Shown here piece after piece: positions 54,238-62,274 of a stretch of 64,000 nt of DNA. Within the stretch, counting starts at the first letter, position 1. Every line of letters starts with the position of its first letter. Origin of the DNA: Wolbachia endosymbiont of Tyrophagus putrescentiae (GTDB taxonomy: Bacteria > Pseudomonadota > Alphaproteobacteria > Rickettsiales > Anaplasmataceae); contig JAUEMM010000007.1 in the NCBI GenBank assembly GCA_030441635.1, forward strand, positions 1 to 64,000, in the 5' to 3' direction. A program made the position numbers and the translations under genes. The notes beneath the pieces are model-generated. The model saw only the letters and a program-made list of their open reading frames with translations, did not search any database and was not told the DNA's origin.

Positions 54238-54303
54238 AGTAATCTCCAGATCTTAGATTATAATACCTAAATTTTATATAACACTCTATAATATATTATA
54301 TTA

Positions 54304-55212
54304 ATGAATTTAATATTAATGCAAAATAAAATGATAATTATTACAGGTATTACAGCTTCAGGAAAATCAGAATTATGTAATAGCCTAGTAAAAAAATACA
54401 ATAATATTATTATAGTAAATTGTGATTCAAAGCAAGTATATAAAGAGATCCCTATCATTACTGCCCAGCCACTAGAGCAAAGTGATTTATTTAAACTGTA
54501 TGGATATGTTTCAGCAAAAGAAAATTATTCTGCGGGTTTATGGTTAGAAGACCTAAAGCGAGAAGTTGATAGCGCGTTACAGAATTCACAAATACCTGTT
54601 ATCACCGGGGGGAGTGGGTTATATATCAGTAGTTTAATTAACGGATTATCTGCGATACCACAAATAAGCCAAGAAACTAGAGAAAAAGTTAGTGCATTGC
54701 GTAAAAATCTCACTAAGGAAGAATTTTACAAATTAGTACTTAGTAAGGATCCAAAAATTGAAGACAGGATACTCATTAATGATACTCATCGCCTCTCTCG
54801 AGCTCTTGAGATTATAATTGAAACCGGTAAGTCAATATTTGTTTGGCAAGAAAGTGAAAAGTCTCCTGTACTGAAGAACTTTAAGATGTATACAATTTTA
54901 CCCGATCGGGAGTATGTATATCAAAAAATAAATTCTCGATTTATTACCATGATTGAAGATGGAGCAATTGATGAAGTGAAAAAATTACTCGAAATGAACC
55001 TGAGTCCATCTCTACCAGTTATGAAGGCACATGGAGTACCCGAAGTTATAAGATATTTAAATAGTGAGATTACCCTAACAGAAGCAATACAGATTTCGCA
55101 GACTAACACAAGACACTATGCAAAACGTCAATACACCTGGTTTAAGCACCAGTTCCCCAACTCTCAGGCAGTTAGCTGTGCGGAAGAGCTTTATGCTCTT
55201 CCTTTGGACTAA
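54304..55212 (+). CDS. miaA: tRNA dimethylallyltransferase
   Basis: The protein of 302 residues adds the dimethylallyl group to A37 of UNN-reading tRNAs. It has P-loop ITGITASGKSEL, INCDSKQVYKEIPIITAQP (typical MiaA), LITGGSGLYISSLINGL-like segment and the C-terminal RHYAKRQYTWFKHQ. A second ATG at 54331 is possible as the true start. Its 3' end overlaps the convergent gene by 4 nt. Confidence 0.94.
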   Translation: MNLILMQNKMIIITGITASGKSELCNSLVKKYNNIIIVNCDSKQVYKEIPIITAQPLEQSDLFKLYGYVSAKENYSAGLWLEDLKREVDSALQNSQIPVITGGSGLYISSLINGLSAIPQISQETREKVSALRKNLTKEEFYKLVLSKDPKIEDRILINDTHRLSRALEIIIETGKSIFVWQESEKSPVLKNFKMYTILPDREYVYQKINSRFITMIEDGAIDEVKKLLEMNLSPSLPVMKAHGVPEVIRYLNSEITLTEAIQISQTNTRHYAKRQYTWFKHQFPNSQAVSCAEELYALPLD

Positions 55213-56054
55213 CGTGATTGATAAAACGTGCTGTTTCCAACTTCAGTTGGTTGCTCCATGTTATCTAAGTGTCCATTTTGTGATGGCTCACCAAAGTGAT
55301 GCTCTATCTTTGCTTCAAACTTAAATCCTAGTTTTTCACAGAAACTTTGAAAATATTCTTTTATGATATCAAATAAGTTTTTGTCTCCTACTTTATAGTT
55401 TTCCAATTCTTTAGGAGCTGTGAATGAAAGCTTACCATCTCTGCATGTTACATCTTTATTATTTTGAGAATCAAGAGTAAACTCTAGTGAGCTAGATAAT
55501 TCACATATTTCTCTTGGACTTCCGTTTTCACATAAGTTACTTAGAGTTATTTTGTCACTATACTTAACTTCTAAGCTATTCTCATTAGTGCAGTCAAGGG
55601 ATATTATTTTGTCTTTATGTATAGCACTTAGTTTATGTTTCTGAACTATATTTATTAGAGGTCCACCTGTACTGTACAATGTTCCTCCTACGTAACTTGC
55701 TTGATTACAATTAGTGATTAACTCTTCTAGAATTGCGTCATTAGGAATTTGTGCTTTAGCTTCTTTAAACATTTCCTCAAAAACTTTCTTCGCAAATGGA
55801 CGATAATTTTTGTTTTCATCTTCACTTTTTGGTATTAAATCACTATGCTTCTCCTTTACTTTACTAAGCAGATTTCCCATAAAAGTTAAGTCCATGTCTT
55901 TATTATTAATGACAAAGTGTGTTCTGTTAAAGTCTACATATGCCGTTGCTCCAGAGTTTGCTTCGGCATTATTTTTGTCGACTTTGAGCGCATTTTCATT
56001 GAATCCTTTCAGCGCCCCTTTTAGAGTGGCTATTGGGTTTGTACTATCTGTCAT
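55209..56054 (-). CDS. Unrecognised family sharing an EELITNCNQA motif (paralogue of 59953-61323)
   Basis: The protein of about 281 residues is paralogous to the N-terminal 230 residues of the protein at 59953. Shared blocks include AQIPNDAILEELITNCNQAS at residues 101-120 and ISLDCTNENSLEVKYSDKI, then PREICELSSSLEFTL and APKELENY. There is no membrane segment here. The ATG at 56054 (MTDSTN) is preferred to a TTG at 56096 because the paralogue also begins near this point. I know no function; the family appears specific to Wolbachia-type bacteria, so host interaction is a guess. It is convergent with miaA. Confidence 0.65.
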   Translation of the reverse strand: MTDSTNPIATLKGALKGFNENALKVDKNNAEANSGATAYVDFNRTHFVINNKDMDLTFMGNLLSKVKEKHSDLIPKSEDENKNYRPFAKKVFEEMFKEAKAQIPNDAILEELITNCNQASYVGGTLYSTGGPLINIVQKHKLSAIHKDKIISLDCTNENSLEVKYSDKITLSNLCENGSPREICELSSSLEFTLDSQNNKDVTCRDGKLSFTAPKELENYKVGDKNLFDIIKEYFQSFCEKLGFKFEAKIEHHFGEPSQNGHLDNMEQPTEVGNSTFYQSR

Positions 56055-56224
56055 AACATTATATTTCAAAAATATACTGTATATATTATACCACAAATTG
56101 TTAATTATTCAATAATATTAGGTGTGATATTAAAGATAATGGTAATGCATGAAGTTTTTGTGGAAAACGCTTTACTTTCAAGAAGGTACGGATATCATTT
56201 GGAATATACTTTCAGGATATTACA

Positions 56225-57376
56225 ATGTCAGAAATTGCAGATATAGAAACTATAAGGCAGGGTGTTGCATATAAAGAGTTGCGGTTTAGTGTAAGTCGCA
56301 CAGACCTTTCAAATGCCTTATCTAAAATAAATGGAGTGGTTGAAAGGCGCAATGCAATAGATGTTTTAGCTTGTGTTAATATCAAAGCACAGCATAACAA
56401 AATAAAATTAATGGCTACTGATCTGGATATTTCAATATTTGCATCGTTTTCTGCGAATATATTGACAGAAGGAGAAGTGAAAGTTTCAGCACATACTCTT
56501 CATGATATAGTGAGAAAATTGCCAACAGATTCGAATGTAGATTTTGCAGTAAACAATCAAGGAAAGTTATTAATATCTTGTGGAAATGCAAATTTCTCTT
56601 TACCAAATGTAGTTTCAGATAGGTTTCCTGCTCTTGAAGAAGATGATTATAAACATGATTTCATTTTACTGAGTGTGGACTTAGTAGATTTACTTACCAA
56701 GACGAAATTTGCTGTATCGTTGGATGATACAAGATATAATTTGAATGGAATATATATGCATACAGATGAAAGTTTTCTATACTGTGTTGCAACCGATGGT
56801 CACCGCTTATCATGTATTAAAAAGCCTAAGCCGCATCAAATTCATAAAGAATTTTCTGTGATTATTCCCCGTAAAACTGTTACAGAGCTATTGAAAATGT
56901 TAGATGAGAGCGATAAAGTTAGCATAAAACTTTCAGAACGGAAAATTAAATTTATGTGTGGGGAGTATATTTTGATATCGAAGCTAATAGATGGGGTTTT
57001 TCCAGATTATAAAACAGTTATTCCGGAGTTTCAGGATAAATATATGATTGTTGAGAGTAAGAAGCTTTCGGATGTTATTGACCGTGTTTCTGTTGTTATA
57101 TCTGATAAAGTCAAATCTATAAAATTCTCATTGCAGGAAAAGAAATTAACTCTATATTCGAATTCTCAAGAGTGCAGTGATGCTACTGAGTCTATAGATA
57201 TAGAATACAATGGTGCTCCTATGGAGGTAGGGTTCAATTCGCGTTATTTGCTTGATGTTTTATCTTCTATAAAGAATAAATGCAGATTTAGCTTTATTGA
57301 TGGTAATAGTGCCACAAAAATAACTGATGAAGATGATCTAAATGCATTATATATAGTGATGCCAATGAGGACTTAA
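56225..57376 (+). CDS. dnaN: DNA polymerase III beta sliding clamp
   Basis: The protein of 383 residues forms the ring clamp that tethers polymerase III. Three repeated domains are visible, with LSKINGVVERRNAIDVLACV in the first, YNLNGIYMHTDESFLYCVATDGHRLSCIKKP in the second, and the C-terminal ALYIVMPMRT ending typical of DnaN. It is not next to dnaA here, as is common in Rickettsiales. Confidence 0.95.
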   Translation: MSEIADIETIRQGVAYKELRFSVSRTDLSNALSKINGVVERRNAIDVLACVNIKAQHNKIKLMATDLDISIFASFSANILTEGEVKVSAHTLHDIVRKLPTDSNVDFAVNNQGKLLISCGNANFSLPNVVSDRFPALEEDDYKHDFILLSVDLVDLLTKTKFAVSLDDTRYNLNGIYMHTDESFLYCVATDGHRLSCIKKPKPHQIHKEFSVIIPRKTVTELLKMLDESDKVSIKLSERKIKFMCGEYILISKLIDGVFPDYKTVIPEFQDKYMIVESKKLSDVIDRVSVVISDKVKSIKFSLQEKKLTLYSNSQECSDATESIDIEYNGAPMEVGFNSRYLLDVLSSIKNKCRFSFIDGNSATKITDEDDLNALYIVMPMRT

Positions 57377-57430
57377 ATTTTTGCTGAGCGAGATATAAGG
57401 ACCTAATGTACATATTTGAAGAGGGAAAAT

Positions 57431-57937
57431 ATGTTATTAAATCATGAGTTTTATAACTTACAAGATGAAAAAGGAGATACATATCTGCATCTAGCAATAC
57501 GTGAGCGTTTGAGTCCAGAATTAATTAATCTCCTGATACAGCTTGGATCTAATCCTTGGGTTCGCAATAAAGCAGGTTACACTGTTTTTCACGAAGCTGT
57601 TAAAATCGCAAATTTTGAGGCCTTCAGGGAAATGATTAATATTGCTAATAAAGACGGTAATACGTTGTTACACTTTGCTTCTATAAAAGGTAATTTGAAT
57701 CAAATAAATTGTTTATTGTCTTGGGGAGCAAATCCTTATTTAGAAAATAAATTAAGTAAGAGCCCTTTGTGTTATGAGAAGAGAAGGTTACAAAAAGGTG
57801 GTAAACCAAGTGAACTTTCTTGGTTTTTGGAAGAATTAGAAAATGATAGTAAGAGAGAGAAGAGCTGTAGGTGTGAAAGAACTGAGGTTAGCGTTTCTTT
57901 AGCAAATATAGGCATTGAAGGTACCTCAAAGATATGA
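57431..57937 (+). CDS. Small ankyrin-repeat protein
   Basis: The protein of 168 residues has three ankyrin units: DEKGDTYLHLAIRERLSPELINLLIQLGSNPWVRN, KAGYTVFHEAVKIANFEAFREMIN and KDGNTLLHFASIKGNLNQINCLLSWGANPYLEN. A C-terminal polar tail of about 55 residues ends with a serine- and cysteine-containing stretch. The ATG at 57431, with GAGGG upstream, is preferred to the TTG at 57416. It lies between dnaN and htpG, outside the prophage, so it is a chromosomal ankyrin gene. Its target is unknown. Confidence 0.85.
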   Translation: MLLNHEFYNLQDEKGDTYLHLAIRERLSPELINLLIQLGSNPWVRNKAGYTVFHEAVKIANFEAFREMINIANKDGNTLLHFASIKGNLNQINCLLSWGANPYLENKLSKSPLCYEKRRLQKGGKPSELSWFLEELENDSKREKSCRCERTEVSVSLANIGIEGTSKI

Positions 57938-57961
57938 TCACAGAAGTTAAGTGTATTAGAA

Positions 57962-57990
57962 CTTGAAAAATTGAGTTTGAATACTTATCT
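57962..57990 (+). promoter_or_regulatory. Putative RpoH heat-shock promoter of htpG
   Basis: CTTG at 57962-57965 and CTTATCT at 57984-57990 are separated by 18 nt. This fits the alphaproteobacterial RpoH consensus CTTG-N17/18-CYTATnT. The htpG start codon is 36 nt downstream, and htpG is a classic heat-shock gene. Confidence 0.65.
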
Positions 57991-58025
57991 ATTTTATAGG
58001 CTTATACATTTACTTGGAGTTTAAA

Positions 58026-59912
58026 ATGCACAGTACAGAAAATTTGAAGTTCGATGCCGAGGTAGGTAAAGTACTCAATATAGTAATACATTCGCTTTAT
58101 ACTAACAAAGATATTTTCCTGCGTGAGTTAATTTCAAATGCATCTGATGCCTGTGATAAGTTGCAATACGAATCTAAGCTTAATCCGAATTTACTGGATT
58201 TAAATGATCCATTGAAGATTACTATTAGTGTTGATCAGGATAAAAAATTACTGTGTATTACTGATAATGGTATTGGGATGAATAGGCAGGATTTGATAGA
58301 TAATCTCGGGACAATTGCAAGCTCTGGTACGCAAAAATTTTTAGATGCAATTAAGAGTGGCGGTGACTCAACTCAAGCTGTGGAGTTGATAGGTAAGTTT
58401 GGTGTTGGCTTTTATTCTAGTTTTATGGTTGCGTCGGAAGTGATAGTCGAGTCACATAAAGCAGGGGAAGAAGAATCATGGATATGGAAATCAAAAGGAG
58501 AGGGGGAATATTCTATAAGTAAATTAGATGAGAATATATCAAGAGGTACCAAAATAACTCTATTGATGCGCTCTGAAGAGGATGAATTCTTGGATAAATT
58601 TCGTATTGAGCATATCGTAACCACTTATTCTGATCATATCAATTTTCCAATCGAATTTATAGATGAAAAAGGAGAAAGTGAAAAGTTAAACAGCAAAGCT
58701 GCAATTTGGACTAAGCCAAAAAATGAAGTAACTCAAGAGGAGCACAGTGAATTTTTCCGAGGTGTTGCACATATAGGTGGTGAGCCTTGGATGGTATTGC
58801 ACAATAAAAATGAGGGTACCATAGAATACACAAATTTACTTTATATTCCTTCTATTAAGCCTTTTGACCTATTTCATCCAGACAGACGTTGCTCTGTGAA
58901 GCTATATGTAAATAAGGTATTCATCACTGAAGACAATGTGCAAATTATTCCACAGCACTTACGCTTTTTGAAGGGTGTTGTTGATTCACCAGATCTACCT
59001 TTAAATATCAGCAGAGAAACTCTGCAGAACAATCGTGTTGTTGGGCAGATTAAGAAGTCACTCACTAAGCGTGTGATATCTGAGCTTGGCAAAAAAGCAA
59101 AAGAGAATTTAGAGGAATACACAAAATTCTGGGATAACTTTGGTGCGGTTTTAAAGGAAGGCCTTTGTGAAGCAATACCAACTGATGAGAGAGAGGCTTT
59201 ATTGTCTGCTTGTAGATTCCACAGTACAAATGACGATAAATTAGTAAGTCTCGAAAATTATATAAGCAGAATGAAGCCTGAGCAGGAATACATATACTAC
59301 CTAACAGGTAATAGCTTGGATTCAATAAAAAATAGCCCACAACTTGAAGGTTTTATCAGCAAAGGGTTAGAAGTTCTCCTATTCGTTGATCCAGTTGATG
59401 ATTTTTGGACTAGTGTTATACATGGATATAAGGATTATAAATTTAAATCTGTAACTCGTGCAGATGTAGATTTGGAAAAATTTTCCTCAGAAGAAGGTAA
59501 GAAAGATGAAGAGAATAAGTCAGGTGAAAAAGAAAGTACAGATTCTATACTGCAATACTTCACTAAAGTACTAGGAGATTTAGTAAAAAGTGTAAAGACT
59601 TCCAAAAAATTGACTGATAGTCCTGTATGCTTAACCGTTGATGAAGGTGCTATGGATTTGAGAATGGAACGCTTCTTACGTGAACAAAAACAACTGAGTT
59701 ACCGCACTCCGAAAGTATTAGAAGTTAACATTAAGCATCCTATCATAAAAAGTATGATGAAATCTTACACTGAGAATGATGAAGAATCTACACTGGAAGA
59801 TATGGTGTACCTATTATTCTATCAGGCTTGCATTATCGAAGGCGAGGAAATAGAAGATATTAGTATTTTCTCTAAAAAGTTAAACAATTTGCTTGGCAAA
59901 GTTGTTGTATAG
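58026..59912 (+). CDS. htpG: Chaperone HtpG (Hsp90)
   Basis: The protein of 628 residues is the bacterial Hsp90. The GHKL ATPase is complete: [41 protein letters not shown] and the catalytic arginine segment [10 protein letters not shown]. Full length for the family. The ATG at 58026 after GGAG is preferred to the TTG at 58014. A heat-shock type promoter precedes it. Confidence 0.96.
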   Translation: MHSTENLKFDAEVGKVLNIVIHSLYTNKDIFLRELISNASDACDKLQYESKLNPNLLDLNDPLKITISVDQDKKLLCITDNGIGMNRQDLIDNLGTIASSGTQKFLDAIKSGGDSTQAVELIGKFGVGFYSSFMVASEVIVESHKAGEEESWIWKSKGEGEYSISKLDENISRGTKITLLMRSEEDEFLDKFRIEHIVTTYSDHINFPIEFIDEKGESEKLNSKAAIWTKPKNEVTQEEHSEFFRGVAHIGGEPWMVLHNKNEGTIEYTNLLYIPSIKPFDLFHPDRRCSVKLYVNKVFITEDNVQIIPQHLRFLKGVVDSPDLPLNISRETLQNNRVVGQIKKSLTKRVISELGKKAKENLEEYTKFWDNFGAVLKEGLCEAIPTDEREALLSACRFHSTNDDKLVSLENYISRMKPEQEYIYYLTGNSLDSIKNSPQLEGFISKGLEVLLFVDPVDDFWTSVIHGYKDYKFKSVTRADVDLEKFSSEEGKKDEENKSGEKESTDSILQYFTKVLGDLVKSVKTSKKLTDSPVCLTVDEGAMDLRMERFLREQKQLSYRTPKVLEVNIKHPIIKSMMKSYTENDEESTLEDMVYLLFYQACIIEGEEIEDISIFSKKLNNLLGKVVV

Positions 59913-59952
59913 TTATATACTTGGCTGGCTATATTAGTAATTGGTGTAAGGC

Positions 59953-61323
59953 ATGACACAAGCAGATTCTTTAACGGATAGTTGGGTTTATTTGGAGCAA
60001 AATGAGAATAGCATTCTTAATACTTCTGATGGGAACAGATTGAAACTTCAAGTTAAAAAGTCTTTGCGTGGAGAACTAAAAGCTGGAGCTAATAACACCG
60101 GTGCAAATTCCGGTAAGCAGGCACTTAAGGACTTACCTAGAATGGCGTTTATAATTAACAACAGAGATGTACATAAAGGCCCTGTTAAAGGATGGTGTGA
60201 GGAAAAAAACTCTAGAAGTGATAGAGAAAAGGCTAAAGATGTTTTTATTAAGATATTTAGATACGTTAAAGAACAGTTTCAATGTGCTCAAGCAAAAATT
60301 CCTGTTGATTCTATTATAGAAGAACTCATTACTAACTGTAATCAAGCTGGATATCAGGCTTTTTCCTATATACAAATGCAAAGCATATTAGATGAATTCA
60401 ATTTGTTGCTGAAAAACCCTGATGAAAGAACCATTAGTATTGATTGTGTTGATTCAAACTACGTAAGCATTAATTATGAATCGTCAATGCCTGTATTTGA
60501 CAAGTACTCTCTAAAAGAAATATGTAAATTGGATAGCCGGCTTAAGTTTAAGCTTAAAGATCAGGGCAATGGATTAGTAGTATATGAAGATGTTACAATG
60601 TCATTCGAAGTGCCTGAAGAATTAGAAAAACATACTAATGATAAAGACATATTATCTAAAATAAAAAAACATTTTTCAGATGATGAGGTTAATAATGTAG
60701 AAGCTTCTAGTGATGTACATAGTGATACATTCTCTGCTCAAGTGCCTGATTGTGAACAAGTGAAATGCTTTGTGGAAGAGCAAGATGCTATTGTAGATAG
60801 TTCTATTTTAGAAGTAGGCAACAATATGTATTCTGATTTACTGGAGAAGGAAAGTAGTAAAGATAGTGGTGTTTCAAGTCCAGGTTCTGTAATTTCGGGT
60901 GGTAAAATTGAAAATCAGGAAAGTATTGATTCAGAAGTCGTTACTTTCGATGTGCATAAGAATACAGAAGATGATAAAGTAAGCATTTCATCTGATGAAA
61001 TGTTTATAGCGGGAGATGTAAGTGATGGTGAAAATTCTACATTACAATATGTAAGTGGTGGTTCTGATTGTAAGAATGGATTTGTCAATAGTAAAAGAAG
61101 TAAATTGTCTATTGCAGCTGTAGCAGCGTCAGTAATAGCTTCAGTGGCTTCTGGAGTATTTATTTCGGTTTATTTACAGATGGTAGCAGTAGGTATAGCA
61201 GTTGGAGCTTGTACATTAGCTATTACAGCAGTTGTATATTATTGCACTGAAGCTTCAAGTGCACTTGAAAATAGCGATACTGAAGTTATAAGTAATAATC
61301 AATCAGAAAAGGCATGGTCATAA
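59953..61323 (+). CDS. Unrecognised family with EELITNCNQA motif and C-terminal membrane hairpin
   Basis: The protein of 456 residues has an N-terminal domain (about 30-235) paralogous to the 55209-56054 product, including AKIPVDSIIEELITNCNQAG at 114-133. A long polar, acidic, serine-rich linker (about 240-380) follows, and two hydrophobic helices at 386-409 and 410-430 with a short polar tail. This plan, a cytosolic domain, disordered linker and membrane hairpin, resembles inclusion- or vacuole-membrane proteins of intracellular bacteria. Function is unknown. It starts 40 nt after htpG and could be read through from it. Confidence 0.7.
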   Translation: MTQADSLTDSWVYLEQNENSILNTSDGNRLKLQVKKSLRGELKAGANNTGANSGKQALKDLPRMAFIINNRDVHKGPVKGWCEEKNSRSDREKAKDVFIKIFRYVKEQFQCAQAKIPVDSIIEELITNCNQAGYQAFSYIQMQSILDEFNLLLKNPDERTISIDCVDSNYVSINYESSMPVFDKYSLKEICKLDSRLKFKLKDQGNGLVVYEDVTMSFEVPEELEKHTNDKDILSKIKKHFSDDEVNNVEASSDVHSDTFSAQVPDCEQVKCFVEEQDAIVDSSILEVGNNMYSDLLEKESSKDSGVSSPGSVISGGKIENQESIDSEVVTFDVHKNTEDDKVSISSDEMFIAGDVSDGENSTLQYVSGGSDCKNGFVNSKRSKLSIAAVAASVIASVASGVFISVYLQMVAVGIAVGACTLAITAVVYYCTEASSALENSDTEVISNNQSEKAWS

Positions 61324-61440
61324 AATAAAGAACATAGATGAGTTTAGCAAATTTATACAAGAAAGTTTGGTAACATGTGCAAAAATACAGTTAGTGGTTT
61401 TGATTTACTTATCTTGGAGTTTTTTTTCAGTATCATAGAT

Positions 61441-61845
61441 TTAAATTTTGTCGCGTAGTTGATCTAATGAGATAATACTACTTGATGATTTTTTACATTC
61501 AGCAACTTTATCAAAAATTAGAATGTCTCCTGAGATTTTATCATAGAATCTACTAATAGCAAAAAACGGTATTGTGATTTGTGTTGGTTGTCCGCTGAAA
61601 CTTAACGAGACACTGAATTCAGTGTCAGAAACTTTTAAGTTATAGAATTGATATTGTAACACAATAAGCATTTGGTTTGGATACAATTTTTTCAAAAAAT
61701 CTGGTATTACTATACCTTCTAGATCTGTAAAAAATAGTATTTCAAGGTGTGGAGTTATGACGCCACTGGAGATAATTTCTAGTGTTTTCTTGATGACCTG
61801 AAATTTAGTAGGGATAAGTAATTTTTTATAGTTACTGTCAGTCAT
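61441..61845 (-). CDS. sspB: ClpXP adaptor SspB, alphaproteobacterial type
   Basis: The protein of 134 residues matches alpha-type SspB: LEILFFTDLEGIVIPDFLKKLYPNQMLIVLQYQFYNLKVSDTEFSVSLSF then GQPTQITIPFFAISRFYD, followed by a short linker and the C-terminal SLDQLRDKI, the likely ClpX-binding (XB) tail. SspB binds ssrA-tagged proteins and hands them to ClpXP. It lies directly downstream of the ssrA gene on the same strand. It is shorter than Caulobacter SspB (about 160 residues), mainly in the linker. Confidence 0.82.
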   Translation of the reverse strand: MTDSNYKKLLIPTKFQVIKKTLEIISSGVITPHLEILFFTDLEGIVIPDFLKKLYPNQMLIVLQYQFYNLKVSDTEFSVSLSFSGQPTQITIPFFAISRFYDKISGDILIFDKVAECKKSSSSIISLDQLRDKI

Positions 61846-61867
61846 AGCTTATTTTTATAATCTGTGA

Positions 61868-62163
61868 GGGGAACTTCTGTTACCCGGTGTTCCCCATACC
61901 GTGCTTTATAGTAACAAAATTACTGTGCTAGATTAAGCAGCAGCTAACATTTCATTACCAGAAGCAATACGATTATTATCGTTTGCACTTAAATTATGAA
62001 CTCTTAACGGCGGTGTCTTACCGAGCAAAGTTACCACCTTTACTATGTATGTCGATCCTAACTCGCCCCCATAAACTTAATGGTGGAGGCGCCGAGTACC
62101 GCCCTCGGGTCCAATACACCTATTACACGGTAATTTTTATTGCCATAGCATACATCAGTATGC
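61868..62163 (-). ncRNA. ssrA: tmRNA, circularly permuted two-piece form
   Basis: On the minus strand the acceptor half comes first: a hairpin at 62148-62163, the T arm CCGAG/CTCGG, acceptor strand CGCCTCC and an encoded CCA ending at 62081. A 10-nt spacer follows, then the coding half begins with GGGGGCG at 62070, which pairs with the acceptor strand. The tag frame 61933-61986 encodes ANDNNRIASGNEMLAAA and a stop. A 7-bp hairpin (61868-61874 with 61889-61895) closes the region. Permutation is the rule in alphaproteobacteria. Outer ends are approximate. It rescues stalled ribosomes and tags their products for degradation. Confidence 0.93.
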
Positions 62164-62169
62164 AAGCCT

Positions 62170-62198
62170 ATTATACAGGAATATTAAGCAAATGTCAA
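62170..62198 (-). promoter_or_regulatory. Consensus sigma70 promoter of ssrA
   Basis: On the minus strand, TTGACA (62193-62198) and TATAAT (62170-62175) are separated by 17 nt, a perfect match to consensus. The predicted start falls about 7 nt downstream, at the first hairpin of the tmRNA precursor. Confidence 0.85.
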
Positions 62199-62274
62199 CT
62201 TGGTCACTTTTTTATATGACTGTTTTGTGCAGAGTTTTGTAGCATAATTTTAAGTAGAACAAGTAAGGAAAGTA

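Noticed and set aside
59065..59340. Minus-strand frame within htpG
   Set aside because: Shadow of a strongly conserved gene on the other strand.
61441..61845. Initial idea that this gene is secB
   Set aside because: The IVLQYQFYNLKVSD, LSFSGQPTQITIPF and C-terminal SLDQLRDKI pattern fits alpha-type SspB, and the adjacent ssrA supports that.
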